Positions 1 to 7,800 of a stretch of DNA of 45,069 nucleotides are shown here, piece after piece. A model generated the notes under the pieces. That model searched no databases, was not told the DNA's origin, and saw only the letters and a program-made list of their open reading frames with translations. This DNA comes from Actinomycetes bacterium (GTDB taxonomy: Bacteria > Actinomycetota > Acidimicrobiia > Acidimicrobiales > UBA8190): contig JAJZLP010000049.1 in the NCBI GenBank assembly GCA_021803325.1, positions 1 to 45,069 of the forward strand, read 5' to 3'. Numbering within the stretch: position 1 is the stretch's first letter; every line of letters starts with the position of its first letter. Position numbers and translations under genes: made by a program.

Positions 1-438
1 CGCATCGCGAGCTGGTCCGGGGTGCGGACGGTGATCGCCGACGCGTCCCGCCCGGGTGTGCTGGCGTCGGCGGTGGCAGGCGAGGCCGGCGTTGGCACCG
101 TGTTCCACGCCCGCGGTCGCCGGCTGCCGGCGCGCAAGCTCTGGATCGCGTTCGCGGTGGCGCCTGCCGGTCGGCTGGTCGTCGACGACGGCGCCCGGCG
201 GGCACTGCTCGAGCACGACGCGTCCCTGCTGTCAGCGGGCGTGGTGCTCGTCGACGGGCGGTTCGACGCCGACGAAGCCGTGGAGATCGCCGGGCCTGAC
301 GGCGTCGTGTTCGCCAAAGGCCTGGCCAGGCTCGCTGCCGACCAGGTGCGGAGCTGGGCGGGGCGCCGGACGTCCGAGCTGCCCGGGGAGGACAGGGGTG
401 AGGTCGTGCACCGCGACGACCTGGTCGTGCTGGTCTGA
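1..438 (+). CDS. proB: Glutamate 5-kinase, C-terminal PUA domain (5' end outside the window)
   Basis: Glutamate 5-kinase phosphorylates L-glutamate with ATP, the first step of proline synthesis. Only the last ~145 codons are present, open from base 1. They carry the end of the kinase domain and the PUA domain: the 'VFHARGRRLPARKLWIAF' segment and the 'LLSAGVVLVDGRF' and 'VVHRDDLVVLV' strands match the family's C-terminus. The stop is TGA at 436-438. The last ~85 bp are duplicated immediately downstream. proA lies about 3.3 kb downstream, so the proline pathway is clustered but interrupted by two other genes. The reading frame and family are clear; the start cannot be seen. Confidence 0.93.
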   Translation, partial: RIASWSGVRTVIADASRPGVLASAVAGEAGVGTVFHARGRRLPARKLWIAFAVAPAGRLVVDDGARRALLEHDASLLSAGVVLVDGRFDADEAVEIAGPDGVVFAKGLARLAADQVRSWAGRRTSELPGEDRGEVVHRDDLVVLV

Positions 439-532
439 TCCTGGCTGGGCGGGGCGGCGCACGTCCGAGCTGCCCGGGGAGGACGGAGGTGAGGTCGTGC
501 ACCGCGACGACCTTGTCCTGCTGGTCTCATCC
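351..532 (+). repeat. Two-copy 91-bp tandem duplication of the proB 3' end
   Basis: Bases 351-441 and 442-532 are near-identical copies with a 91-bp period; for example 'acgtccgagctgcccgg' occurs at 370 and 461. Copy 1 holds the end of the PUA domain and the proB stop. In copy 2 the TGA has become TCA, and a few other substitutions are visible. Because 91 is not a multiple of three, copy 2 is not in frame with proB and lies after the stop, so it is probably a non-coding relic. Confidence 0.9.
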
Positions 533-724
533 TGCGGGACCGCCGGTGCTGTCTGCACTGCCGGCGCCGCCCTCAGGATGCCCGAGGGCACCGGGCTTCA
601 GCCGACAGCGCTGTGGTCGCAGCCCATGGTCCGAGTGATCGTCGGCCGCCTCCTGGACCGGTCCGAGACGTCCTGGACGTCGGGGGCTCGAGCGGGACCT
701 GCCGGGACGCGGGTGTCCCCCGGG

Positions 725-730
725 TAAGGT
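725..730 (+). promoter_or_regulatory. Candidate -10 hexamer TAAGGT upstream of the FAD-linked dehydrogenase
   Basis: TAAGGT fits the actinobacterial TANNNT -10 consensus and predicts a transcript starting near 737. No convincing -35 is seen. Such a start argues that the open frame upstream of 737 is not translated and favours the GTG starts at 811 or 856 for the next gene. Confidence 0.4.
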
Positions 731-855
731 GTGGCGGACGCCACGGTCCCACCGCCTCGCGAAGGACGCCACCACTGCTGGATCCCTCAGCCACGACCTC
801 ATCGAGCCCGGTGCCCGGACCGCCGGCCTCCGGACCGCAGGCTGGATCCGACCTG

Positions 856-2274
856 GTGCAGCCCGGGCTCGTCGAGCGCCTGGCGGCGATCGTCGGTGCC
901 GCGCACGTCCTCGTCGATGCCGAGGTGGTCCGCAGCTATACGACGGACTGGACGGGCCGGTTCTCGGGGCCGGCGACCCTGGTGGTTCGCCCATCGACGA
1001 CCGAGGAGGTCGCGGCGGTGCTGCAGGCCTGCGCTGCCTCGCACCTGCCCGTGGTGGTCCAGGGCGGCAACACCGGCCTGGTCGGCGGTTCGGTGCCACC
1101 GCCCGCCGACGGCGTGGCACGGCCGGCGCCTGTGGTGCTGAGCACCGTCCGCCTGGCCGCGATCGGTCCTGTGGACCGTGTGTCCAACCAGGTCACGGCG
1201 GGGGCGGGTGCCACGCTGGCCGGCGTGCAGGCCGCCGCACACGCCGCCGGGCTGTCGTTCCCTGTCGACCTCGCCGCCCGTGACACGGCGACGGTGGGCG
1301 GGATGGTGGCGACCAATGCCGGCGGTCTCCACGTCATCCGCTACGGCGCCATGCGCAGCCAGGTCCTGGGCATGGAGGTGGTGCTGGCCGACGGGCAGGT
1401 GCTGTCGCGCATGTCCGGCCTGGTGAAGGACAACACCGGCTACGACCTTTCTCAGCTCATGGTGGGCAGCGAGGGGACCCTTGGTGTGGTCACCGCGGTG
1501 CGCCTGCGGCTCGTGCCCCACCAGCCGCAACGGGCCGTTGCCCTGCTCGGCGTCGACTCGACTGCTGCTGCCGTAGCCCTTGCGTCCGAGCTGCGACGGC
1601 AGGCCGACGGGCTGAGCGCAGTCGAGATCTTCTACCAGGACGGTTTGGACCTGGTGTGCCATCACTGTGGCCTGGAGCCCCCCTTTTCGGCCGAACGTCC
1701 CGTCTATCTCCTGGTCGAGGCCGTCGGCCGCGACGACGTGATCGACCAGCTGGCGTCGGTCCTGGCCGACACCGGCATTGACGACGAGGCAACTGCAGTC
1801 GCCGACGACGAGTCCGGGGCGGCACGACTGTGGGCCTACCGGGAACGGCACACCGAGGCCATCTCGGGCATCGGCGTGCCGCACAAATTGGATGTGACCC
1901 TGCCGATCGCCGCGCTGGCCGACTTCGAGCGTGCCGTGCGGCTGGCCGTGGCCGGCGTGTCCTCCGACGCCGTCGTGGTGCTCTTCGGTCATGTCGGCGA
2001 CGGCAACCTGCACGTCAACGTGGTGGGGCCGCCACCCGACGACGAACGGGTCGACGCTGCCGTGCTGGAGCTGGTGGCGAGCCTGGGCGGCAGCATCAGC
2101 GCCGAGCACGGCATCGGGCGGGCCAAGGTCCGGTGGCTGGGGCTGAGCCGCAGCCCAGCCGAGCTGGCCACCATGCGGGCCGTGAAGGACGCGCTGGACC
2201 CCGAGTGGCTCCTGAACCCCGGCGTGCTCCTGGACCCGCAGGTGGACGGCGGCTCCGCGTCGGGGGACGAATGA
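856..2274 (+). CDS. FAD-binding 2-hydroxyacid dehydrogenase (GlcD / D-lactate / D-2-hydroxyglutarate dehydrogenase family)
   Basis: A flavoprotein of the FAD_binding_4 / FAD-oxidase_C type, which oxidises a D-2-hydroxyacid to the 2-oxoacid and passes electrons to an acceptor. The N-terminal FAD domain shows 'VVQGGNTGLVGGSVP' and 'TVGGMVATNAGG'. The C-terminal domain shows 'FGHVGDGNLHVNV' (metal and substrate histidines), 'SAEHGIGRAK' and the closing 'LDPEWLLNPGVLL'. The GTG at 856 gives 472 residues and an N-terminus typical of the family ('LVERLAAIVG'), but its ribosome site is weak; GTG 811 is the alternative. The gene ends 54 bp before serA. Because some SerA enzymes make D-2-hydroxyglutarate from 2-oxoglutarate, a D-2-hydroxyglutarate dehydrogenase is an attractive role here, but the sequence alone does not separate it from glycolate or D-lactate oxidation. 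Confidence 0.85.
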   Translation: MQPGLVERLAAIVGAAHVLVDAEVVRSYTTDWTGRFSGPATLVVRPSTTEEVAAVLQACAASHLPVVVQGGNTGLVGGSVPPPADGVARPAPVVLSTVRLAAIGPVDRVSNQVTAGAGATLAGVQAAAHAAGLSFPVDLAARDTATVGGMVATNAGGLHVIRYGAMRSQVLGMEVVLADGQVLSRMSGLVKDNTGYDLSQLMVGSEGTLGVVTAVRLRLVPHQPQRAVALLGVDSTAAAVALASELRRQADGLSAVEIFYQDGLDLVCHHCGLEPPFSAERPVYLLVEAVGRDDVIDQLASVLADTGIDDEATAVADDESGAARLWAYRERHTEAISGIGVPHKLDVTLPIAALADFERAVRLAVAGVSSDAVVVLFGHVGDGNLHVNVVGPPPDDERVDAAVLELVASLGGSISAEHGIGRAKVRWLGLSRSPAELATMRAVKDALDPEWLLNPGVLLDPQVDGGSASGDE

Positions 2275-2328
2275 CAAGGTGGTGACACGATGCCCGAGGG
2301 AGGTGCGATGGAACGTGGAGGAGCGCCC

Positions 2329-3561
2329 GTGAGCGGAGGCCGTCGAGCCCTGCTGCTCGAGAACATCCATCCGGATGCAGTGTCGGTGCTGACGGCGGCG
2401 GGGCTGTCGGTCGAGACGGCGAAGCGTGCCTTCACGGAAGCCGAGTTGTGCGAGCGGCTGGCCGGCGTCGACGTGGTGGGGATCAGGTCGCAGACGCAAC
2501 TGACCGACCTGGTGCTGGAGTCGGCCCCCGACCTCCTGGCCGTGGGAGCGTTCTGCATCGGGACGAACCAGATCGACCTGGCGTCGGCCACCCGGCGGGG
2601 TGTTGCTGTGTTCAATGCTCCGTTCTCCAATACCCGGAGCGTGGTCGAGCTGGCCATCGCCGAGATGATCTCGCTCACCCGGCGGCTGACCGACAAGAGC
2701 AACGCCATGCACGCCGGGGTATGGGACAAGTCGGCTGCCGGTAGCCACGAGATCCGCGGGAGGCGCCTCGGCATCGTCGGCTACGGGAACATCGGGAGCC
2801 AGCTCTCCGTTGTGGCCGAGAGCTTGGGCATGCGAGTCCGGTTCTTCGACACGGCCGACAAGCTCGCTCTCGGGAACGCCCACCCGTGCGGCACGCTGCA
2901 CGAGCTGCTCGAAACGGTCGACATCGTCACCCTGCACGTGGACGGCCGGCCGACCAACCGGCAGCTGTTCGGCGACGAGGAGCTCTCTCGCATGCGACCC
3001 GGCAGCCTCTTCCTCAACCTGAGCCGCGGCTTCGTCGTCGACCACGGCGCGCTCCGCTCGCACCTGGAGTCCGGCCACCTGGCGGGCGCCGCGGTCGATG
3101 TGTTCCCCCAGGAGCCGGCCAGCAGCGCCGATCCGTTCGTCTCCGAGCTCCGCGGGCTTCCCAACGTGATCCTGACCCCGCACGTGGGTGGCTCCACGGA
3201 GGAAGCACAGCAGGACATCGGCAACTTCGTGGCGAGAAAGCTCGGGCGGTACCTGAGCGAAGGCTCGACGATGCTGAGCGTCAACCTGCCCGGTGTGGAC
3301 GCGCACGAACCACCAGGCGGGTGCCGCCTGCTCTACGTCCACCGCAACGTCCCCGGTGTGCTGGCAGAGGTGAACGCACGCATCGCCGGGTACGGGCTGA
3401 ACGTGGAGGGAGAGCTGCTCGGGACGCGAGGGGAGATCGGCTACGCGATCATCGACCTGGCCTGTGGCCTGCCAGGCGAGCTGCTGGCGGGGCTCCACGC
3501 CCTGGACGCCACCGTCCGGCTTCGTGTCGTCCAACCGGGATCGACGGCGATGCCGGCGTGA
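2329..3561 (+). CDS. serA: D-3-phosphoglycerate dehydrogenase (410-residue, ACT-domain type)
   Basis: Oxidises 3-phosphoglycerate to 3-phosphohydroxypyruvate with NAD+, the first step of serine synthesis. With the GTG at 2329 (GGAGGAG five bases upstream) the protein has 410 residues, the length of the E. coli-type enzyme. Upstream in-frame ATGs at 2290 and 2308 are possible. The Rossmann motif GYGNIG is at about residues 151-156, followed by 'LNLSRGFVVD', the 'DVFPQEP' strand and the 'LTPHVGGST' histidine. A C-terminal ACT domain ('LYVHRNVPGVLAEVNARI') begins near residue 325 and suggests serine feedback. It lacks the extra domain of the long mycobacterial form. The upstream flavoprotein is a plausible metabolic partner. 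Confidence 0.93.
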   Translation: MSGGRRALLLENIHPDAVSVLTAAGLSVETAKRAFTEAELCERLAGVDVVGIRSQTQLTDLVLESAPDLLAVGAFCIGTNQIDLASATRRGVAVFNAPFSNTRSVVELAIAEMISLTRRLTDKSNAMHAGVWDKSAAGSHEIRGRRLGIVGYGNIGSQLSVVAESLGMRVRFFDTADKLALGNAHPCGTLHELLETVDIVTLHVDGRPTNRQLFGDEELSRMRPGSLFLNLSRGFVVDHGALRSHLESGHLAGAAVDVFPQEPASSADPFVSELRGLPNVILTPHVGGSTEEAQQDIGNFVARKLGRYLSEGSTMLSVNLPGVDAHEPPGGCRLLYVHRNVPGVLAEVNARIAGYGLNVEGELLGTRGEIGYAIIDLACGLPGELLAGLHALDATVRLRVVQPGSTAMPA

Positions 3562-3606
3562 CGGCATCGCGCGAGATCCGGGCTGGTCTCGCTCGTGCGA
3601 CCGGGA

Positions 3607-3696
3607 TGCGTGGTGCAGCCGGACTCGCGTGTGGTGCCGGTCTCGCGTGTGGTGCCGGTCTCGCGTGTGGTGCCGGTCTCGGTTGTGCTGCCGGCA
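3607..3696 (+). repeat. 18-bp tandem repeats between serA and proA
   Basis: Three exact copies of tcgcgtgtggtgccggtc occupy 3625-3678, flanked by degenerate copies at 3607-3624 and 3679-3696. The array lies after the serA stop and before the predicted proA transcription start, so it is most likely untranslated. All 18-bp units keep the same frame, so the region is open in the proA frame, which makes proA look longer than it is. Confidence 0.85.
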
Positions 3697-3765
3697 CCAG
3701 CGAGATGGCAGACCCGACGGCGTCGGCTCCGCATTCCGGCTGCGTGCGCAGGACGTCGAGGGCGC

Positions 3766-3771
3766 TACCCT
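3766..3771 (+). promoter_or_regulatory. -10 hexamer TACCCT of a predicted leaderless proA promoter
   Basis: TACCCT ends six bases before the ATG at 3778, which places the expected transcription start on the A of the start codon. There is no Shine-Dalgarno sequence. The same geometry recurs at aroG, nadD and xerC. Confidence 0.55.
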
Positions 3772-3777
3772 GAGCAG

Positions 3778-5019
3778 ATGGATGCCACCCTCGAGCACCT
3801 CGGGCGCCGCGCCACGACGGCAGCCCGGGTCCTGGCCACGGCCCGGTCCGGGGTCAAAGATGCCGCTCTGCACGCGGCTGCCGATCTGCTGAGTGCCCGG
3901 ATCGACGAGCTGCTGGCGGCCAACGAGGCCGACGTGCGTGCCGCTGAGCAGCAGGGCATGGCGCCCACCGGTCTCGACCGCCTGCGGCTCGATCCCCGTC
4001 GGGTGGCCGGCATGGCCGAGGGCCTGCGGGCCGTCGCCGACCTCGAGGACCCGGTGGGCGAGGTCGTCGCCGGGTGGGTCCGACCCAACGGCCTGCACGT
4101 CACGCAGGTTCGGGTGCCGCTCGGTGTGGTCGGCATCATCTACGAGAACCGCCCCAACGTCACGAGCGACGCGGCCGGACTGTGCCTGAAGTCGGGCAAC
4201 GCCACGATCCTCAGGGGCTCCTCCAGCGCACTGGCGTCAAACCGGGTGGTGGTCGGCCTGCTGCGCAAGGCCGTGGACGGGGCCGGGCTGCCCGGGGACG
4301 CCGTGCAGCTGGTGGAGGACACCGATCACGCCAGTGCTGTCACGTTCATGCAGCTCGGCGCGCTCGACTGCCTCATCCCCCGCGGTGGTCCGTCGCTCAT
4401 CGAGTCGGTTCGGGCGAACGCCACGGTGCCGACGGTCATCGATGGCGATGGCAACTGTCACGTCTACGTCGACGAGGCGGCAGACATCGACATGGCGCTG
4501 GCCGTCGTGGTCAACGCGAAGATGCAACGGCCTGGTGTGTGCAACGCGGCCGAGTCGCTGCTGGTGCACCGGTCCATCGCCACACAGTTCTTGCCGCTGG
4601 CGGCCGCCGCTCTCGACGGGGTGGAGCTGGTCGGGGATGCCCGGGCGTGCTCGCTCGTCGCCGGGATGGTGGAGGCGACCGACGAAGATTTCGCCACGGA
4701 ATTCCTCGGTCCGAAGCTGTCGGTGGCCGTGGTCGACGACCTCGACGCGGCGATCGGCCACATCGCCCGTTTCGGCAGCGGGCACTCGGAAGCCATCGTG
4801 ACGGGCGATCTGAGAGCGGCGGAGCGGTTCGTCGAGGAGGTCGACGCCGCCGCCGTGCTGGTGAACGCGTCCACCCGGTTCGTCGACGGGGCCGAGCTCG
4901 GCCTGGGAGCGGAGATCGGCATCTCCACCCAGAAGCTGCACGCCCGCGGCCCGATGGGGTTGCGGGCGCTCACGTCGGTGAAGTTCGTGGTGCGTGGGGA
5001 TGGTCAGGTGCGGTCGTGA
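3778..5019 (+). CDS. proA: Gamma-glutamyl phosphate reductase
   Basis: Reduces gamma-glutamyl phosphate to glutamate semialdehyde with NADPH, the second step of proline synthesis. The ALDH-like protein has 413 residues, a normal length. Visible motifs are 'VVGIIYENRPNVTSDAAG', 'LKSGNATILRGSS', the catalytic cysteine C255 in 'RPGVCNAAES', and the C-terminal 'GLGAEIGISTQKLHARGPMG'. The ATG at 3778 is chosen because it starts the conserved region and lies at the predicted transcription start; the frame is open to 3595 only because of the 18-bp repeats. The stop overlaps the start of the MoxR gene by four bases (GTGA). Confidence 0.96.
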   Translation: MDATLEHLGRRATTAARVLATARSGVKDAALHAAADLLSARIDELLAANEADVRAAEQQGMAPTGLDRLRLDPRRVAGMAEGLRAVADLEDPVGEVVAGWVRPNGLHVTQVRVPLGVVGIIYENRPNVTSDAAGLCLKSGNATILRGSSSALASNRVVVGLLRKAVDGAGLPGDAVQLVEDTDHASAVTFMQLGALDCLIPRGGPSLIESVRANATVPTVIDGDGNCHVYVDEAADIDMALAVVVNAKMQRPGVCNAAESLLVHRSIATQFLPLAAAALDGVELVGDARACSLVAGMVEATDEDFATEFLGPKLSVAVVDDLDAAIGHIARFGSGHSEAIVTGDLRAAERFVEEVDAAAVLVNASTRFVDGAELGLGAEIGISTQKLHARGPMGLRALTSVKFVVRGDGQVRS

Positions 5020-6185
5020 GCGCGCCGGAGCCCGACGGGCATGCGCCGGCCGCCGGCGCAGCACCGGCACAGGGTGCTCCGGGGACTGCCGGAGCGACGT
5101 CGAGCAGTCGAAGGGACCCGACCGTGACATCGGAAGCGTCCAGGCCGGTGGCGCCCGCGGCTCGCGGGTCCGAGCTGGGGGAGGATCTCGGCCCGCTCGG
5201 GTTCCCCGATCCGGGACCGGCTCGGTTCGCCGGTGTCGACGACGTCCGGGACCAGCTGGCCGCTGCCGGGTACTTGGCCGACGACGCCATCGCCGGCGTC
5301 GTCCACCTGGCCGACCGCCTGGCCAAGCCCGTGCTGATCGAGGGACCGGCAGGCACCGGCAAGACCGAGTTGGCCAAGTCCGTGGCTCGGGTCACCGGCA
5401 GCAGGCTGGTGCGCCTGCAGTGCTACGAGGGGCTCGACGAGTCGAAGGCCCTGTACGAGTGGAACTACCGCAAGCAGCTGCTCCGCATCCAGGCGCAGCA
5501 GGTGCTCGACGCCGGACCAGCGAGTGACGCATCGTCGACGGTGGCCTCGGCCTCGGGTGGCGACTCGGGGTCGGGCCGAGCGAGCGGGGGACCCGGCCGG
5601 TTGACCTGGCGGGACGTCGAGGAGGACATCTTCTCCGAGGAGTTCCTACTGGCCCGGCCCCTGCTCCAAGCCATCCGCAGCACCGAGCCGGTGGTGCTCC
5701 TGGTCGACGAAGTGGACCGGGTCGAGCTCGAGACCGAGGCGCTCCTGCTCGAAGTGCTCTCCGAGTACCAGGTGTCGATCCCCGAGCTCGGCACGGTCCG
5801 GGCGCAGCGGATCCCGCTGGTGTTCCTCACGTCGAACAACACCCGCGAGCTCTCCGAGGCGTTGAAGCGCCGCTGCCTGTACCTGCATCTCGACTACCCG
5901 ACGCTGGAGCGCGAGCGGGCCATCGTCACCAGCCGGGTCCCGGGGATCGGCGACGAGCTGGCCGACCAGGTGGCGCGCATCGTGCGATCGCTGCGCACAC
6001 TCGAGCTCAAGAAGCCGCCGTCGGTCTCAGAGACGCTCGACTGGGCCCGCACCCTGGTCCTGCTCGGCATCGAGCAGGTCGACGCGGAGAACGCCCGGGC
6101 CACCTTGCACGTCCTGCTCAAGTACCGCAGCGACCTAGAGCGGGCGGCGAAGGAGCTGGAGATGACCCAAACCGACGGCCGGTAG
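5016..6185 (+). CDS. MoxR-family AAA+ ATPase
   Basis: An AAA+ ATPase of the MoxR/CoxD type. These act as chaperones that remodel or insert cofactors into target proteins together with a VWA-domain partner. Walker A is GPAGTGKT (residues 110-117), Walker B is 'VVLLVDEVD', and sensor 1 is 'LVFLTSNN', followed by 'LSEALKRRCLYLHLDYP'. Two regions are unusual: a ~65-residue Ala/Pro/Ser-rich N-terminus and a ~30-residue Gly/Ser-rich insertion (near residues 168-195) between Walker A and Walker B. The GTG at 5016 overlaps the proA stop; GTG 5124 would remove much of the disordered N-terminus. The VWA gene begins three bases after the stop, so the pair is almost certainly co-translated. The client is unknown. 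Confidence 0.9.
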   Translation: MSAPEPDGHAPAAGAAPAQGAPGTAGATSSSRRDPTVTSEASRPVAPAARGSELGEDLGPLGFPDPGPARFAGVDDVRDQLAAAGYLADDAIAGVVHLADRLAKPVLIEGPAGTGKTELAKSVARVTGSRLVRLQCYEGLDESKALYEWNYRKQLLRIQAQQVLDAGPASDASSTVASASGGDSGSGRASGGPGRLTWRDVEEDIFSEEFLLARPLLQAIRSTEPVVLLVDEVDRVELETEALLLEVLSEYQVSIPELGTVRAQRIPLVFLTSNNTRELSEALKRRCLYLHLDYPTLERERAIVTSRVPGIGDELADQVARIVRSLRTLELKKPPSVSETLDWARTLVLLGIEQVDAENARATLHVLLKYRSDLERAAKELEMTQTDGR

Positions 6186-6188
6186 GCG

Positions 6189-7628
6189 GTGCTCGAGCTG
6201 CTGACGGGCTTCGTCGAGGAGCTGCGGGCTGCCGGCTTGCCGGTGTCGCTCACGGAGTCCATCGACGCCGCCGCCGCCATGCACCACGTGCCGATGGAGG
6301 ACCGCCAGGCACTCAAGTACGCCCTGGCAGCCACGCTGGTGAAGTCTGCCGACCACTGGCGGGCGTTCGACACGGCGTTCGAGGTGTTCTTCTCGCTTCG
6401 CGGCGAACGCTACGGGATCGACGCCGGTAGCGGCAACAGCTCCGCCGAGACCGCTGCGGCTGGTTCGGACGGCCAGGAAGGCGCCGTCGGCGCAGCGGGG
6501 GCGGGCGGCGGCAGCCCGGTGTCGGCCGAGGATCTCGCCGAGCAGCTCTACCGGGCGCTGCTCTTTGGGGACGACGGGCGTCTCGTCGCGCTGGCCCGGA
6601 TGGCCGTCGGCCGGTTCGCAGGCATGGAGCCAGGTCGCCCGGTGGGCGGCACGTACTACCTGTACCGGACCCTCCGGCAGCTCGACATGGACGGGCTGCG
6701 CGGGCGCCTGCTCGACGCCGCTCGCATGCAGGCACCCGGCGGAGCGCTGTCGCCGCTCGAGGAGCGCCTGATGAGCGACGAGATGCAGCAGCGCTTGACC
6801 CGGTTGCGCAACGCGGTGGAGGACGAGATCCGGCGGCGGCTGGTGGCCGATCGGGGTGCGCAGGCCCTGGCCCGCTCGCTTCGGTCTCCGCTCCCTGAGG
6901 AGATCGACTTCATGCACGCCACGCGCGACGAGCTGCTGGCGCTGCAGCGGGCGATCCGGCCACTGAGTCGCAAGCTCGCCGTGCGCCTGGCCCGCAAGCG
7001 TCGCCGGGGGCGTACCGGGCCGCTCGACTTTCGCTCCACGGTGCGGCACTCCCTTTCCACCGGCGGTGTTCCTGTCGATCTCCGGTTCCGACCCCCGCAC
7101 CCGGCCAAACCCGAGCTGGTGGTGATCGCCGACATCTCCGGTTCCGTCGCCTCGTTCGCCCGGTTCACGCTGCACCTCGTACACGCGCTCAGCGACCAGT
7201 TCTCCAAGGTCCGCAGCTTCGTGTTCATCGACGGGATCGACGAGGTCACCGAGATCTTCGACCGCTCCGACGACGTCGCCGAGGCGGTGCACCGGGTGAA
7301 CACCGAAGCCGACGTGGTGTGGGTCGACGGTCACTCCGATTACGGGCACGCGCTGGGCGTCTTCTGGGAGCGATGGGGCCATGGCATCACCAGCCGGACC
7401 AGCGTGCTCGTCCTCGGCGACGCCCGCAACAACTACCACGCGCCACAGGCCTGGGTCCTGCAGGAGGTGGGCCTGCGGGCCCGCCACCTCTACTGGTTGA
7501 ACCCCGAGCCCCGTTCCTACTGGGGCAGCGGCGACTCGGTGGTCGACGTCTACGGCGCACACTGCGACGAGGTGGTCGAGGTTCGCAACCTGCGACAGCT
7601 CGAGCACTTCGTGAGCCAGCTGACATGA
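6189..7628 (+). CDS. VWA domain protein, CoxE-like partner of the MoxR ATPase
   Basis: A 479-residue protein whose C-terminal half is a von Willebrand A domain of the CoxE type. The MIDAS motif DISGS lies near residue 315 in 'LVVIADISGSVASFARF', and later metal-site elements are 'DGHSDYGHALG' and 'TSVLVLGDARNNY'. The N-terminal half is helical and charged, with a Gly/Ala-rich stretch near residues 80-110. In MoxR-VWA systems the VWA protein binds the client and the ATPase remodels it; no coxLMS genes are visible here, so the target is open. It starts at GTG 6189 without a clear Shine-Dalgarno, consistent with coupling to the gene before. Its TGA (7626-7628) overlaps the ATG (7625) that opens the 26-bp repeat array. 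Confidence 0.9.
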   Translation: MLELLTGFVEELRAAGLPVSLTESIDAAAAMHHVPMEDRQALKYALAATLVKSADHWRAFDTAFEVFFSLRGERYGIDAGSGNSSAETAAAGSDGQEGAVGAAGAGGGSPVSAEDLAEQLYRALLFGDDGRLVALARMAVGRFAGMEPGRPVGGTYYLYRTLRQLDMDGLRGRLLDAARMQAPGGALSPLEERLMSDEMQQRLTRLRNAVEDEIRRRLVADRGAQALARSLRSPLPEEIDFMHATRDELLALQRAIRPLSRKLAVRLARKRRRGRTGPLDFRSTVRHSLSTGGVPVDLRFRPPHPAKPELVVIADISGSVASFARFTLHLVHALSDQFSKVRSFVFIDGIDEVTEIFDRSDDVAEAVHRVNTEADVVWVDGHSDYGHALGVFWERWGHGITSRTSVLVLGDARNNYHAPQAWVLQEVGLRARHLYWLNPEPRSYWGSGDSVVDVYGAHCDEVVEVRNLRQLEHFVSQLT

Positions 7629-7800
7629 TCGCCGTTGTGGGTGTGCTGGCATGAGCTGGACTGTGGGTGTGCTGGCATGAGCGGCGATGCGGGTGTGCTG
7701 GCATGAGCTGGACTGTGGGTGTGCTGGCATGAGCTGGACTGTGGGTGTGCTGGCATGAGCTGGACTGTGGGTGTGCTGGCATGAGCGGCGATGCGGGTGG
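7625..7800 (+). repeat. 26-bp tandem array: six chained nine-codon mini-ORFs plus a partial unit
   Basis: Six full 26-bp units start at 7625, 7651, 7677, 7703, 7729 and 7755, and a partial unit starts at 7781. Each starts with ATGA and ends with GTGTGCTGGC. Each unit read with the first bases of the next is an ORF of nine codons: MIAVVGVLA, MSWTVGVLA, MSGDAGVLA, then MSWTVGVLA three times. Its TGA overlaps the following ATG (ATGA). The first ATG overlaps the VWA stop, and the last ATG (7781) is the start of the histidine phosphatase (MSGDAGGTSS). No Shine-Dalgarno is seen in the units. The ORFs are read directly from the sequence; translation of them is inference. Confidence 0.95.

Noticed and set aside
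442..540. A second PUA domain or longer ProB
   Set aside because: The duplicated copy follows a stop codon and is out of frame (91 bp), so it cannot extend the protein.
613..855. Extended N-terminus of the FAD dehydrogenase
   Set aside because: Composition is Arg/Pro/Ser-rich and unlike the family, and a -10 hexamer at 725 lies inside it.
3595..3777. N-terminal extension of ProA with VVPVSR repeats
   Set aside because: The open frame there is created by 18-bp repeats and lies upstream of the predicted transcription start; ProA homology begins at 3778.
799..4098. A 1,099-codon open frame on the minus strand
   Set aside because: It lies opposite the FAD dehydrogenase, serA and proA, has Gln/His/Arg-rich nonsense composition and no domain. 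It is open only because GC-rich codon use suppresses stops on the other strand.
7625..7800. CRISPR array
   Set aside because: The 26-bp units are contiguous with no spacers, and no cas genes are nearby.
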